The position numbers were made by a program, and so were the translations under genes. Positions 29,493-38,436 of a stretch of DNA of 64,000 nt are shown here, piece by piece. Positions within the stretch are counted from its first letter, which is position 1. Every line of letters starts with the position of its first letter. This DNA is from Edaphobacter sp. 4G125 (GTDB taxonomy: Bacteria; Acidobacteriota; Terriglobia; Terriglobales; Acidobacteriaceae): NCBI RefSeq assembly GCF_014274685.1, contig NZ_CP060393.1, positions 989,501 through 1,053,500 on the forward strand, read 5' to 3'. Below the pieces are notes generated by a model that did no database searches, was not told the origin of the DNA, and was given only the letters and a program-made list of their open reading frames with translations.

Positions 29493-29836
29493 ATGAGGCT
29501 TTGCCGTGTCCGCATGTGGAGCCTGGAGCGGGATATATATTCACGATGCACGGGGGAAGCAGGTTTGAATATTGCTTCGCCTGCAAAGAGGCGTTCGACA
29601 ATGAAATGGCTGATAGAAATCTGTCTCCTATACAGTGGCAGCGCAATGGATGTCCTGAAAGGATTATGCCAGCCAGACTGGGTAAGCGGTTGCATGGGGA
29701 ATTGGATGAAGACTCCGTTGAGACCGCTTTCAAGCGTTGGCAGCAGAAGACACATCCTCGGGTGAGTGCATCTGTGCGATTGTTTATGCTGGAATCTTGG
29801 ATGGCTTGCTGGGAGGAATTGCGCCGAAGGAGATGA
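29489..29836 (+). CDS. Hypothetical accessory protein (115 aa)
   Basis: The product begins with CPHVEPGAGYIF and has FEYCFACKEAF, a Cys/His set that may bind a metal, and a helical C-terminal half with several tryptophans. No family was recognised. The ATG overlaps the stop of the membrane protein gene. Confidence 0.5.
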   Translation: MNEALPCPHVEPGAGYIFTMHGGSRFEYCFACKEAFDNEMADRNLSPIQWQRNGCPERIMPARLGKRLHGELDEDSVETAFKRWQQKTHPRVSASVRLFMLESWMACWEELRRRR

Positions 29837-29906
29837 GGGTCAAGACCGGCAAGAAGGCAGGTTAGTAGGTATGTAGTTGGGGTTTATACTGCGGGAGAGG
29901 TGCGGC

Positions 29907-30092
29907 ATGAGTTTCGTCAACAGTGATGACGCTATTCGAGCGGCAAACTTGGCAGTGCTTGAGAGTTCGATAGTTATCGGCCAGCTTACGGAAGAAGTGT
30001 TGATTCTCCGAAAGGTTATGAGCAAAGTTTATAACGCCGACGCGCTAAAGAAAGAGGCGGAGTCGGAGCGTCTACGGGGCGCGACTGGGTGA
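29907..30092 (+). CDS. Small helical protein (61 aa)
   Basis: ATG 29907 follows GGGAGAGGTG. The product (MSFVNSDDAIRAANLAVLES...) is a long amphipathic helix. Its stop overlaps the next start (GTGA). No family was recognised. Confidence 0.45.
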   Translation: MSFVNSDDAIRAANLAVLESSIVIGQLTEEVLILRKVMSKVYNADALKKEAESERLRGATG

Positions 30093-30340
30093 AAGAGCGC
30101 TTTATGGACGACAAGGGGCTCGATGTTATGACCTTGGATATGGTGTTTCCGAATGGCATGTGGCGCGATGTGGATGCGAGGACGACTGCGGATTCGCCTA
30201 GGCCGATGATCGTAGCCAATCTTATCGAGAAGCTGAAGGAATTGCCGCAGGATGCTGAGTGCTGGATTGATGTTGATGGCTTCGGTGAGGGCTCTTTACC
30301 TGATCCGCAGTTGAGGGTGGATGGTAAGGTGTGGCTGTAG
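30089..30340 (+). CDS. Small hypothetical protein (83 aa)
   Basis: The start is GTG 30089 overlapping the upstream TGA; ATG 30104 is an alternative. The C-terminal part (IVANLIEKLKELPQDAECWIDVDGFGE) resembles a small alpha/beta fold seen in many phage accessory proteins. It is the last gene before a 253-bp gap that precedes the terminase genes. Confidence 0.5.
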   Translation: MKERFMDDKGLDVMTLDMVFPNGMWRDVDARTTADSPRPMIVANLIEKLKELPQDAECWIDVDGFGEGSLPDPQLRVDGKVWL

Positions 30341-30593
30341 GGCTTAGCTTCTCTTTTGTTGGCGCTCCATTGCTTCCTTCACTATAGCCACCATATCCTT
30401 ACGTCATTTGCCCGTATATCTAGTATGGCTCCATGTTGGCGGCATGGATAGGCGCTATTGAACAGCAAACCCTTTGATATCAACGTTGGGTCCTTCCCAG
30501 AGGTTGCGCTTTGAGGGTGACGCGCCAGCGCATATATCTCCTAGCGCCAGCAAATTTTAGACCTCATTTCCATTTCCGCGATATGAACGGTTT
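30341..30593. other. Non-coding gap before terminase; possible cos/packaging region
   Basis: No gene is visible here. The position just upstream of a lambda-type terminase small-subunit gene is where cos sites lie in lambda-like phages. Short inverted sequences around GCGCC/GGCGC occur at both ends, but no definite nick site can be read. Confidence 0.35.
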
Positions 30594-31133
30594 GTGATCG
30601 CGAACGAAATGGAAACTTTGGAGCTTGAGGATGTCGCCTCGCTCCTCGGCGTGTCTGAACGTATGGTGCGCAACTACATAAAAGACAATGACTTGCCTTG
30701 CGTTGGGGATGGAAGAGGGAGGCGTTTTGTCTGGGCGGACGTGCGGGAATGGTATGTCGGATACCGTATCGAAAAAGACGGAAGTCGCGGAAATGAAGCC
30801 TGTCAAATTTCTGGCGATGATGACGAAAGCATGGAAGAAGCCCAGCTCCGGAAGTTGAAGGCCGAAGCTGACCTAAAAGAACTTGAGCTTGCGACAAAAC
30901 GTGGCGAGGTCGTCGCTATCGAGGACGTGAAGCGGAGCGTGGAGAACGTCGCCGCCAGCCTCAAGTCGGCGATTCTGGCCATGCCCTCCAAGTTGGCGAC
31001 CCGCCTTGTGGGAATGAAGGACAAGCGGGCGATAAACGATGTCTTGACTGGCGAAGCTGAAGAGCTTTGCACGAAGTTGCAGCACGTTGCCGATAAACCG
31101 GTCGATGATGAGGGGGAGTCTGACGGTGAGTAA
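30594..31133 (+). CDS. Terminase small subunit (Nu1-like)
   Basis: The 179-residue product opens with a helix-turn-helix (LEDVASLLGVSERMVRNYIK) that should bind the packaging site, followed by a charged coiled-coil (EEAQLRKLKAEADLKELELA) and a C-terminal part that would bind the large subunit. This is the order of lambda Nu1. The start is GTG 30594 or ATG 30609; neither has a strong ribosome-binding site. It overlaps the large-subunit gene. Confidence 0.82.
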   Translation: MIANEMETLELEDVASLLGVSERMVRNYIKDNDLPCVGDGRGRRFVWADVREWYVGYRIEKDGSRGNEACQISGDDDESMEEAQLRKLKAEADLKELELATKRGEVVAIEDVKRSVENVAASLKSAILAMPSKLATRLVGMKDKRAINDVLTGEAEELCTKLQHVADKPVDDEGESDGE

Positions 31134-33054
31134 GTATGTCTCAACGCCAGACAGTATCGATGCGCTGTGGGATGCGATACGCGCTGGCCTCTCGCTTCTG
31201 GAGCCTCCTCCGAAGCTAACCGTTTCGGAGTGGGCCGACCGCTATGCGTATCTATCCGCAGAGAGTTCGGCTCAGCCTGGTAAATGGATCACGGCGACGG
31301 CAGAGTATCAGCGCGGCCTCATGGATGCAGGTAGCGACCCTGCGATTGAGCGGATTGTCGCGATGTGGGGAGCCCAGCTCGGGAAAACGGCATGTCTCCT
31401 GAATATCAACTGGTACTACACGGCTCACGATCCTTCGCCAATGCTCATCGTGCAGCCGACGCTTGAGGCTGCGGAAGACTTCTCGAAGGAGCGTATCGCA
31501 CCTGCAATCCGTGATACTCCCGCTCTCTCTATGCTCTTTCGTCCTTCTCGTTCGAGGGATTCAAATAACACTCTCCTCAAGAAAGAGTTCCCTGGAGGTG
31601 GCCTGGCGCTAGCTGGTGCGAATTCTCCTGCTGGTCTTGCCTCGCGCTCTCGACGCATTGTCGAGGGCGACGAGGTCGACAAGTGGGAGGCTTCGGCGGG
31701 CGCTGAAGGTGACCCTGGAAAGCTGATGGAAGCCCGTACAGTGACCTTCTGGAATAAGAAGATCATTTACACGTCAACGCCATCCATCAAGGGAGCTTCG
31801 CGCATTGAGCGCGAGTTTTTGAAGAGCGATCAACGTCGTTTCTTCGTTCGTTGCCCGCATTGCGACGAGGAGCAGGCGTTGGAGTGGGGAAACTTGAAGT
31901 GGCCTTCTCCGAAACCTGACAACGATGTCACCGAGCACAGGCCAGAGGAGTGCTATTACGTCTGCGCGGCGAACGGATGCGAGATACTTGAAGGCGATAA
32001 ACCGGAGATGGTCAGGCATGGCGTATGGAGAGCGACAGCCAAGAGTATTGATGGTAAAACGGCTGGCTTCCACCTAAACGCTCTTTACTCTCCGTGGATA
32101 TCCTGGCCTGACCTTATTCGTAAATGGCTAGATGCCCAGGGGAATCCTCACGAGCTGCAAACGTTCGTTAACGCCAGCCTTGCAGAGACGTGGGAGCTTC
32201 AGGGTGATCGCGTCGAGGCAGACGTGTTTCGCGACCGAGTCCATCGGTATAAAGCCCCGGCTCCGGCTGGCGTGCTTGTGATTACCGCTGGCGTCGACGT
32301 GCAGAAGGACCGCCTGGAAGCCAGCGCTGTAGGCTGGGGCGTCGGCGAAGAGTCATGGGCGATTGACCATCGCATCTTTCAGGGCGACCCATCGAGGCCG
32401 GATGTTTGGGCTGAGCTGGATGAGTGGTTGCAAAGCGAATGGGAGCACGAAAGTGGAGTCATGCTTCGTGTCCGATGCACTCTGGTTGACTCCGGAGGCC
32501 ATCACACGAAACAGGTCTACTGGTTCACTAAGTCCAGAGAGCATCGTCGGGTCTATGCCTGTAAAGGGCGCGGCGGTAATCATCCGCTGCTCGGCAGGCC
32601 GACAAAGCAGGGAGATGCTCAGGCGCTGCTCTACATGGTCGGTGTCGATTCTGCAAAGGAGCTTTTCTATGCGCGGCTGAAAATCGAAAAAGAAGGGGCC
32701 GGATATTGCCACTTTCCTGATGATGCGCGTGTGTTTGACGAAGAGTTCTTTGCACAACTCACAGCGGAGCAGCAGCTCACTATTACGCGAAACGGATCTC
32801 CGGAGCGCATCTGGAGAAAGCGTCGGGATAGAAACGAGGCGCTCGACCTGCGAGTCTACGCGATGGCTGCGCTTGAGCGTATCAAGCCTAACTTCCCGCT
32901 GATCGCGTCGAAGATGCAACGCAAAGCGGAGCGCGTGAAGGCAGAGCCTGAGAATGAACCAATCATTCTAGGTACATCGCCAGAGCCGCAGAAGGCGAGG
33001 ACGCAAAGGCGTCCATCTCGACCTACAGGATGGATCAACGCATGGAAGGGATAA
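31126..33054 (+). CDS. Terminase large subunit (lambda GpA-like)
   Basis: This is the ATP-driven packaging motor and nuclease. The 642-residue product has Walker A-like WGAQLGKT (81-88), Walker B RIVEGDEVD (177-185), a CPHC...C/CAANGC zinc ribbon in the middle, and a C-terminal nuclease domain (GVDVQKDRLEAS, then RKRRDRNEALDLRVYAMAAL), all as in the GpA family. GTG 31126 with GGGGGAG seven bases upstream is preferred over an upstream TTG. GpA-type terminases cut at cos sites. Confidence 0.93.
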   Translation: MSKYVSTPDSIDALWDAIRAGLSLLEPPPKLTVSEWADRYAYLSAESSAQPGKWITATAEYQRGLMDAGSDPAIERIVAMWGAQLGKTACLLNINWYYTAHDPSPMLIVQPTLEAAEDFSKERIAPAIRDTPALSMLFRPSRSRDSNNTLLKKEFPGGGLALAGANSPAGLASRSRRIVEGDEVDKWEASAGAEGDPGKLMEARTVTFWNKKIIYTSTPSIKGASRIEREFLKSDQRRFFVRCPHCDEEQALEWGNLKWPSPKPDNDVTEHRPEECYYVCAANGCEILEGDKPEMVRHGVWRATAKSIDGKTAGFHLNALYSPWISWPDLIRKWLDAQGNPHELQTFVNASLAETWELQGDRVEADVFRDRVHRYKAPAPAGVLVITAGVDVQKDRLEASAVGWGVGEESWAIDHRIFQGDPSRPDVWAELDEWLQSEWEHESGVMLRVRCTLVDSGGHHTKQVYWFTKSREHRRVYACKGRGGNHPLLGRPTKQGDAQALLYMVGVDSAKELFYARLKIEKEGAGYCHFPDDARVFDEEFFAQLTAEQQLTITRNGSPERIWRKRRDRNEALDLRVYAMAALERIKPNFPLIASKMQRKAERVKAEPENEPIILGTSPEPQKARTQRRPSRPTGWINAWKG

Positions 33055-33091
33055 CTTGCTTGTTTCTTTCATTCCCCGGTAGAGGTGGATC

Positions 33092-33697
33092 GTGAGTTCA
33101 TATATCGACCCTCAAGATGTTTACAACGCGGAGCCGCTTGCCTCGCGGCACGAGCCAGAGAGAATCGTCGCAGGCGATACGGTTACTTGGAGCAAGGTTG
33201 TTTCTGGTTATCCATCTGGGGCAAACACGCTGTCCTATACCATCATCAATCGAACGAACGTGTATCAGGTGAATGGCGAAGAGGTATCGCCTAGCGGAGA
33301 TGGATTCAAGGTGACAATCCCCTCGTCTATCACGAAGGACTGGGCACCTGGGCATTATCGTTGGCAGGCTTATGTGCTCGACGGTGGTGGAAATCGATAT
33401 ACGGTGGGCACTGGCGAACTGGATATCTTTCCAGACCTTCAGGCGCAGACTACCGGCATCGATGATCGAGAGGACGACGAGAAGATTCTTGATGCAATCA
33501 AGACCCTACTTGCTGGGAAGGTGCTCGAAGACGCGCAGAGCTACTCGATTCACGGCAGGGCGCTAACCAGGTACACATTCACTGAGCTTCAGCAGTTGCG
33601 CGGTCAGTACGAGCGACGTGTGCGGGCTATCAGAATTCGGCGAGGCGAGAAGGTGCGTGGCCGGGGAATAGGAGTGGTTTTCCGTAATGGGTGCTAA
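33092..33697 (+). CDS. Head-tail joining protein: Ig-like domain plus gpW-like domain
   Basis: Residues 1-115 form a beta-sandwich-like domain, perhaps Ig-like (DTVTWSKVVSGYPSGANTLSY...). Residues 150-190 (SYSIHGRALTRYTFTELQQL) match lambda gpW, which closes the filled head beneath the portal. gpW is normally only 68 residues, so this is a fusion that may also decorate the capsid neck. GTG 33092 follows GAGGTGG. The stop overlaps the portal start. Confidence 0.7.
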   Translation: MSSYIDPQDVYNAEPLASRHEPERIVAGDTVTWSKVVSGYPSGANTLSYTIINRTNVYQVNGEEVSPSGDGFKVTIPSSITKDWAPGHYRWQAYVLDGGGNRYTVGTGELDIFPDLQAQTTGIDDREDDEKILDAIKTLLAGKVLEDAQSYSIHGRALTRYTFTELQQLRGQYERRVRAIRIRRGEKVRGRGIGVVFRNGC

Positions 33698-35219
33698 TTT
33701 GACAGTATTGGACCTGACAGAGGCTAAAGCCTCGATACCAGCGCGTAAACCGAGCGTATCGGTCGCTAAACGTACCTTTGCTGCTGCTCAGATGAATAGG
33801 TTTACGTTCGATTGGGCGGTGTCGATCCTAAGCCGCGATCAGAAGCTATGGCAGGATTTACGAAAGCTGAGGGCTCGTTCTCGTGAGTTAGCCGACAATG
33901 ATCCCCTTGCAGCAAAGTTTCTCTCGCTTTGTGTGGCTAATATTGCGGGGCCAAAAGGTATCACCATGCAGTCAAAGGTGAAGATGCTGCGCGGCCCCCA
34001 ACTCGCCGCTGCTCTGAATGAGCAGATTGAACAGGAGTGGAAGTCGTGGGGGCGTCTGGGTAACTGCACGGTCGATGGAACGATGAGTTTCTCTGACCTT
34101 GAGCGCCTGTTTGTGCGTACCGTTGCTATGGACGGAGAGTTCCTCTGTATTCTCAAGGCGGCAGATAATCCCTGGGGGTTTGCGGTTCAGGTAGTCGATG
34201 TCGATCAGCTCGACACGAATTACTCTGTGCCTCCTGCAAGAGGACAGAACGAGGTTCGGATGGGAGTGGAGGTCGATAAGAACCGAAAGCCGGTTGCTTA
34301 TTGGCTATGGACCCAGCATCCAAACGAGTGGTCTGCAAGTGATCGGACTCGCGTGCGCGTTCCGGCCGAGGTTGTGATTCATTGCTTCCTGCCGGATAGC
34401 GCCAGGCAGACGCGCGGCCTTCCGTGGATGACGCCAGCTATGTATCAGATGAACATGCTGAAGGGGTACGAGGAGGCGGCTATTACTGCGGCCCGGGTAG
34501 CCGCTTGCCAGTCCTTCGCTATCACCGTGAAAGATTCTGGTGCAGATGATGCCTTTGAGGGTGACGGCGAGAACTTGGATGGAAGTACGGCTCTGGAGCT
34601 TACTCCTGGCGGTGGAATCCGTTTGGGACCGGGAGAAGATATCAAGTCCATCGCTCCGGAGCATCCCTCAACGAACTACGGCCAGTTTGTGAAGGAGTGT
34701 AAACGAAACATCGCCACAGCTCTCAGCGTCTCTTATACGTCGCTTGCTGACGACCTTGAGGGCGTGAACTTCTCTAGTATTCGCGCCGGTCTCCTCAATG
34801 AGCGAGATATGTGGAGGGTGCGTCAGAAGTTCGCTATTACACAGTTCCATCGGCGCATATCTCGTGCGTGGCTCTCAGCCGCCGTTTTATCCGGGCGTGT
34901 TGATCTTAGTGTGAGAGATGAAGATGAAGTCGCGGATTGTATCCACTGGCATCCTCGCGGCTGGGACTGGGTAGATCCAAAGAACGATCAGAATGCGAAC
35001 GTGTTGGCGGTCGAGAACGGATTTACCACGAGAACGCGAATCCTTGCAGAACGTGGATACGATCTTGAGGAGACGCTTACAGAGTTGGCGGAAGAGGAGA
35101 AACTTATCGAACGTCTCGGACTGAAGCTGGGAACTGATACGACCGGTAAGGCTGATACGGCCTCCGACGACCAGAAGGATGACGGAGCACAGGGCCAGGA
35201 CGATAAGTCGAAAGAGTAG
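33687..35219 (+). CDS. Portal protein (lambda gpB-like)
   Basis: The 510-residue product forms the dodecameric ring through which DNA enters the head. It shows the lambda-portal pattern: an N-terminal RARSRELADNDPLAAKFLSL segment, MDGEFLCILKA, a VDQLDTNYS stretch, and the ring-clip part LPWMTPAMYQMNMLKGYEEA, with a long charged C-terminus. AGGAG lies 12 bases upstream of the ATG. A terminator follows. Confidence 0.92.
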   Translation: MGANLTVLDLTEAKASIPARKPSVSVAKRTFAAAQMNRFTFDWAVSILSRDQKLWQDLRKLRARSRELADNDPLAAKFLSLCVANIAGPKGITMQSKVKMLRGPQLAAALNEQIEQEWKSWGRLGNCTVDGTMSFSDLERLFVRTVAMDGEFLCILKAADNPWGFAVQVVDVDQLDTNYSVPPARGQNEVRMGVEVDKNRKPVAYWLWTQHPNEWSASDRTRVRVPAEVVIHCFLPDSARQTRGLPWMTPAMYQMNMLKGYEEAAITAARVAACQSFAITVKDSGADDAFEGDGENLDGSTALELTPGGGIRLGPGEDIKSIAPEHPSTNYGQFVKECKRNIATALSVSYTSLADDLEGVNFSSIRAGLLNERDMWRVRQKFAITQFHRRISRAWLSAAVLSGRVDLSVRDEDEVADCIHWHPRGWDWVDPKNDQNANVLAVENGFTTRTRILAERGYDLEETLTELAEEEKLIERLGLKLGTDTTGKADTASDDQKDDGAQGQDDKSKE

Positions 35220-35240
35220 AGGCACTGCAATCTGAAAGGA

Positions 35241-35267
35241 AACCCGGTAAAATTTGCCGGGTTTTTT
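35241..35267 (+). terminator. Terminator between portal and capsid genes
   Basis: AACCCGG pairs with CCGGGTT across a nine-base loop, followed by TTTTTT. It probably makes capsid expression partly independent of, or regulated from, the upstream packaging genes. Confidence 0.8.
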
Positions 35268-35289
35268 CATTTGGGCGCATAACCGCGTT

Positions 35290-37287
35290 GTGAGCAAGCA
35301 ACGTATACCCGACGCCTTACCCATTCAGCATCGAGCGGCGACTGTTTCTGGATTCGACTATGACAAGCGCACAGTAACATTCGCGCTCACGTCGGAGACG
35401 CCGGTTGATCGCTGGTATGGAGAGGAGATTCTCGACCATTCAGACGGTTCGATTGACGATGAGCGACTGAAGCGCGGGATTCCTCTCCTCTTCAACCATG
35501 ACTCTAACCAGCATATCGGACGAATCGAGTCCTACGAGGTCAAGGATAAGAAGCTCTATGTAACCGCTCGTTTTGGAAATTCACCTCTCGCGCAGCAGAA
35601 GCTCGATGACGTTCGAGACGGTATTCTCGTAGACGCCAGCGGCGGTTATATCCCGCGAGACTACCAGTTCACAGAGGGAAAGAAGGGCTCTCCAGATACG
35701 GTGCGTTGGACGAATTGGATGCCCTGCGAGGGCTCTCTTTGTCCGGTTCCTGCGGACCCGACTGTAGGTATCGGTCGATCAGCCGATGGGCCTACAGTCC
35801 CGGCTGGAACCCCGATCTTTCCAGTTCGCAACCTTGGCGCTACGACTCCGGTAGAGGTTGCGAACACGGAGGCTGTTGAAGAGCCTGCCGCCGTTGATGT
35901 TCGTTCCAATCAGTCCAATCCGGCTCAGGCCGAAAACAAGGAAGAGGTAAGCATGTCCGCAAACGCTACCGGCCATAATGAGGCCGTTGCCGCAGAGCGC
36001 CAGCGCGTCAGCGAAATCAACGCTATCGCGAGTCGCTACTCGAAGTTTCTCAACAGTGATCAGCGCGATAAGTTCATTTCCGAGGAAACCTCGGTCGACG
36101 CTGTTCGCAAGTTTGTTATGGACAAGCAGGTCGAAGAGGCTCAGTCCAATGAAGTTCGCAACCTCAACCCGCTCGGTCTGAGCGAGGCAGAGCAGCGCAA
36201 CTACTCTATCACTGCTGCACTTCGCGCCGCATCGGGCGATGCTCAGCGTGGATTTGAGCATGAAGTATCTGACGCGCTGGCGAAGGCTACCGGTCGTACT
36301 CCTCGCGAGAACGGGCTCTTCATCCCCATGAACATGAAGATGCGTGCAGGCGACCTGGACCGCATCGCCTCTCGCAATGGCCTGCCAATCGCCACGCGTG
36401 CGGCGAACGACACCAGCTCCAGTAATGGTAACGGTGCCGCCACTATCTTCACCGAATTCGTCTCGCTGATTGAGCTGCTGCGCAGTCAGGTGAAGGTTCG
36501 TCAGATGGGAGCCACTTTCCTCGCCGGGCTGACGGGAAACATCGCGTTCCCCAAGCAGACCGGTGCAACTACGGCATCCTGGGTTGCCGACAACCCTGGA
36601 TCGGATGTGGCCGACTCGAATATCAGCTTTGCTCAGATGAGTATGACGCCGAAGATTCTTCAGGCATCGACCGGCTTCTCTCGCCTGCTCTTGCAGCAGA
36701 GTTCGGTTGATGTGGAAGCCCTTATCCGTATGGACCTGACTGCGGTTGCTGCGCGTGCAATCGACCTGGCTTCTCTCGTCGGAACCGGACTGAATAATCA
36801 GCCGAAGGGCATCCTGAACCAGACCGGCATCGGTTCTATCGTTACTGGCGGTTCTGCTCTTAGCTTCGACCATATCACCGAGTTCGAGACTCAGATCGCG
36901 GAAGCTAACGCCGACGTGCTCGGGACGATGGGGTACCTGACCACGCCTCGCGTGCGTAAGAAGCTGAAGAACGCTCCTGAGCTGGCCAACACCATCGCAC
37001 TCCCGATTTGGCGCGACGGTGAGGTCAACGGATATCGTGCCGACGTAACCAACCAGTTGCCGAAGCCGATGTCCTCGGGCGGTTCGCCATATGCTCAGCA
37101 CGCGATGATTGCGGGTGTGTGGAGCGAGCTTCTGATTGGTGAGTGGGTCGCCTATGAAGTCATCACTGACCCATTCCGTCTGAAGAAGCAAGGCGTTGTT
37201 GAGGTCACCACCTACGACACCTGCGACGTCAATGTCCGTCACCCGCAGTCTTTCGTTGCGGCCACAGACATCAACCCGAACGCATAA
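35290..37287 (+). CDS. Fused prohead protease and HK97-fold major capsid protein
   Basis: Residues 1-190 are a U35-type prohead protease (FNHDSNQHIGRIESYEV, then DASGGYIPRDYQF). A Pro/Ala/Glu-rich linker (190-245) leads to a delta-domain-like helical scaffold and then the major capsid protein (FTEFVSLIELLRSQVKVRQM ... SQVKV to NVRHPQSFVAA). One polypeptide thus provides protease, scaffold and capsid, so cleavage would free the shell protein. The start is probably GTG 35290; the frame extends to 35254, but that is inside a terminator. No ribosome-binding site is clear. Confidence 0.88.
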   Translation: MSKQRIPDALPIQHRAATVSGFDYDKRTVTFALTSETPVDRWYGEEILDHSDGSIDDERLKRGIPLLFNHDSNQHIGRIESYEVKDKKLYVTARFGNSPLAQQKLDDVRDGILVDASGGYIPRDYQFTEGKKGSPDTVRWTNWMPCEGSLCPVPADPTVGIGRSADGPTVPAGTPIFPVRNLGATTPVEVANTEAVEEPAAVDVRSNQSNPAQAENKEEVSMSANATGHNEAVAAERQRVSEINAIASRYSKFLNSDQRDKFISEETSVDAVRKFVMDKQVEEAQSNEVRNLNPLGLSEAEQRNYSITAALRAASGDAQRGFEHEVSDALAKATGRTPRENGLFIPMNMKMRAGDLDRIASRNGLPIATRAANDTSSSNGNGAATIFTEFVSLIELLRSQVKVRQMGATFLAGLTGNIAFPKQTGATTASWVADNPGSDVADSNISFAQMSMTPKILQASTGFSRLLLQQSSVDVEALIRMDLTAVAARAIDLASLVGTGLNNQPKGILNQTGIGSIVTGGSALSFDHITEFETQIAEANADVLGTMGYLTTPRVRKKLKNAPELANTIALPIWRDGEVNGYRADVTNQLPKPMSSGGSPYAQHAMIAGVWSELLIGEWVAYEVITDPFRLKKQGVVEVTTYDTCDVNVRHPQSFVAATDINPNA

Positions 37288-37304
37288 AAGAAACGCGTTC
37301 AACA

Positions 37305-37328
37305 GCGGGCCGGGATACACCGGCCCGC
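37305..37328 (+). terminator. GC-rich hairpin after the capsid gene
   Basis: A perfect 9-bp stem GCGGGCCGG / CCGGCCCGC with a six-base loop lies 18 bases after the capsid stop. There is no U-run, so it may protect the abundant capsid mRNA from 3' decay rather than end transcription. Confidence 0.55.
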
Positions 37329-37363
37329 CAGTAAACCGCCGTGTGGCGAGAAAGAGGTTTTGT

Positions 37364-37579
37364 ATGGCTGATGAGAAGCCGAAGGTGGCGAGTTTTATTA
37401 CCGTCAACCCTGGCAAGCGCATGAAGGTGCGGACGATTGCCGAGACGCGCATCGCCGGACGGCACGTGTCTACAAACACGATTGCGGAAGTGACTGAGGA
37501 TGTGGGTTACGAGTTGATTACTGCGGGCAAGGCCGAGAAGCACACGGACAAGCCCGAGAAGTCTGACAAAGATTCATAA
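37364..37579 (+). CDS. Small structural protein (71 aa)
   Basis: The product (MADEKPKVASFITVNPGKRM...) is a small beta-rich protein with a charged Lys/Asp/Glu tail. AGAGGT precedes ATG 37364. Its position right after the capsid gene fits a head accessory (FI-like) role, but the family was not recognised. Confidence 0.55.
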   Translation: MADEKPKVASFITVNPGKRMKVRTIAETRIAGRHVSTNTIAEVTEDVGYELITAGKAEKHTDKPEKSDKDS

Positions 37580-37611
37580 ACCTAAACAATGAGAGAGCCG
37601 GTGGGCCAGGA

Positions 37612-37649
37612 GTAAGGTGAGCATCCCTGTTGCGGCAGGGACACCTTAC
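37612..37649 (+). promoter_or_regulatory. Stem-loop in the leader of the next head gene
   Basis: GTAAGGTG pairs with CACCTTAC, with an inner TCCCTG/CAGGGA hairpin and a four-base bulge. It overlaps a possible 16-codon ORF (GTG 37617 to TAA 37667, behind AGGAG), and a second 13-codon ORF starts at 37680. The 145-base leader may control the gene at 37725. Confidence 0.4.
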
Positions 37650-37724
37650 CAACCTGCAACGGAGTAAAAGGCCGGTAGATGACAACGGTGGCGGGGCCGC
37701 AACCTCGCCAGCTTCGGTGATTAC

Positions 37725-37982
37725 ATGGCTCGATTGAAGTGTTTTCAACTCGCCCCGGACATCTTTGCAAACCTCTTCACGATTGGCGATCACGCGGCAT
37801 ATGGCGTGGACGAGAATGGGTTTCCGCAGGGTGTAACCGTTGACAGCTTTAGTGAGGTTCGCGACCCGAGCGGGAACCTTGTGGGCGTCAAGGTGCTCAT
37901 GGAGCACCAGACTTTTCCCGATATTGATCCGGGCGGCAGTGTGCCAATCGTTATCCCCGGAATTTCAAAGGTGACAGCTTAG
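37725..37982 (+). CDS. Small head protein (85 aa), decoration-like
   Basis: The product (MARLKCFQLAPDIFANLFTI...) is beta-rich and ends with GGSVPIVIPGISKVTA. The position between capsid and FII-like genes suggests a capsid decoration or stabilising protein like lambda D, but the sequence match is not clear. Transcription passes through the structured leader upstream. Confidence 0.5.
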   Translation: MARLKCFQLAPDIFANLFTIGDHAAYGVDENGFPQGVTVDSFSEVRDPSGNLVGVKVLMEHQTFPDIDPGGSVPIVIPGISKVTA

Positions 37983-37995
37983 TGCTGGAGGACTC

Positions 37996-38427
37996 GTGGC
38001 AAAGGGGATGAATAAGGTTTTTCTGCTGGGGAATCTTGGCAGAGCGCCAGAGGTGCGCACAGCAAACAATGGTTCAATCGTGGCGACGTTCTCGCTTGCT
38101 ACTCCGGAACGATTCAAAGACCAAGGCGGCAATTGGCAAGACAGGACCGAATGGCACAACTGCGTGGCCTTCGGAAGGACAGCGGAGATCATCAGGGACT
38201 ATGTCGGAAAAGGTTCAAAGCTCTTCGTTGAAGGAAAGATGCAGACGCGCTCCTGGGAAGACAAGGACTCCGGCCAGAAGAAGTACAAGACGGAGGTCTT
38301 TATCTCTGACGTTACGCTGCTCGGTGCTCCGATGGGTAAGCAGGCTTTCACGCCGACGGCTGACGACGAAGAGCAGCCCGGATACGCCTATACGCGCCAG
38401 GTGCAAGACGATGATGTTCCTTTCTGA
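37996..38427 (+). CDS. ssb: Single-stranded DNA-binding protein
   Basis: SSB coats single-stranded DNA during replication and recombination. The 143-residue product has the OB-fold pattern (NKVFLLGNLGRAPEVR, TEWHNCVAFGRTAEI, KLFVEGKMQTRSW) and a C-terminal acidic tip DDDVPF, which recruits partner proteins. GTG 37996 follows GGAGG by four bases. It lies among head genes instead of the early replication block, which would make it a late gene. Confidence 0.93.
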   Translation: MAKGMNKVFLLGNLGRAPEVRTANNGSIVATFSLATPERFKDQGGNWQDRTEWHNCVAFGRTAEIIRDYVGKGSKLFVEGKMQTRSWEDKDSGQKKYKTEVFISDVTLLGAPMGKQAFTPTADDEEQPGYAYTRQVQDDDVPF

Positions 38428-38436
38428 GGGTGATAA

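Noticed and set aside
35779..37479. 566-codon open frame on the minus strand
   Set aside because: It lies fully antisense to the protease-capsid gene, has no ribosome-binding site or known domain, and follows from the codon bias of the real gene.
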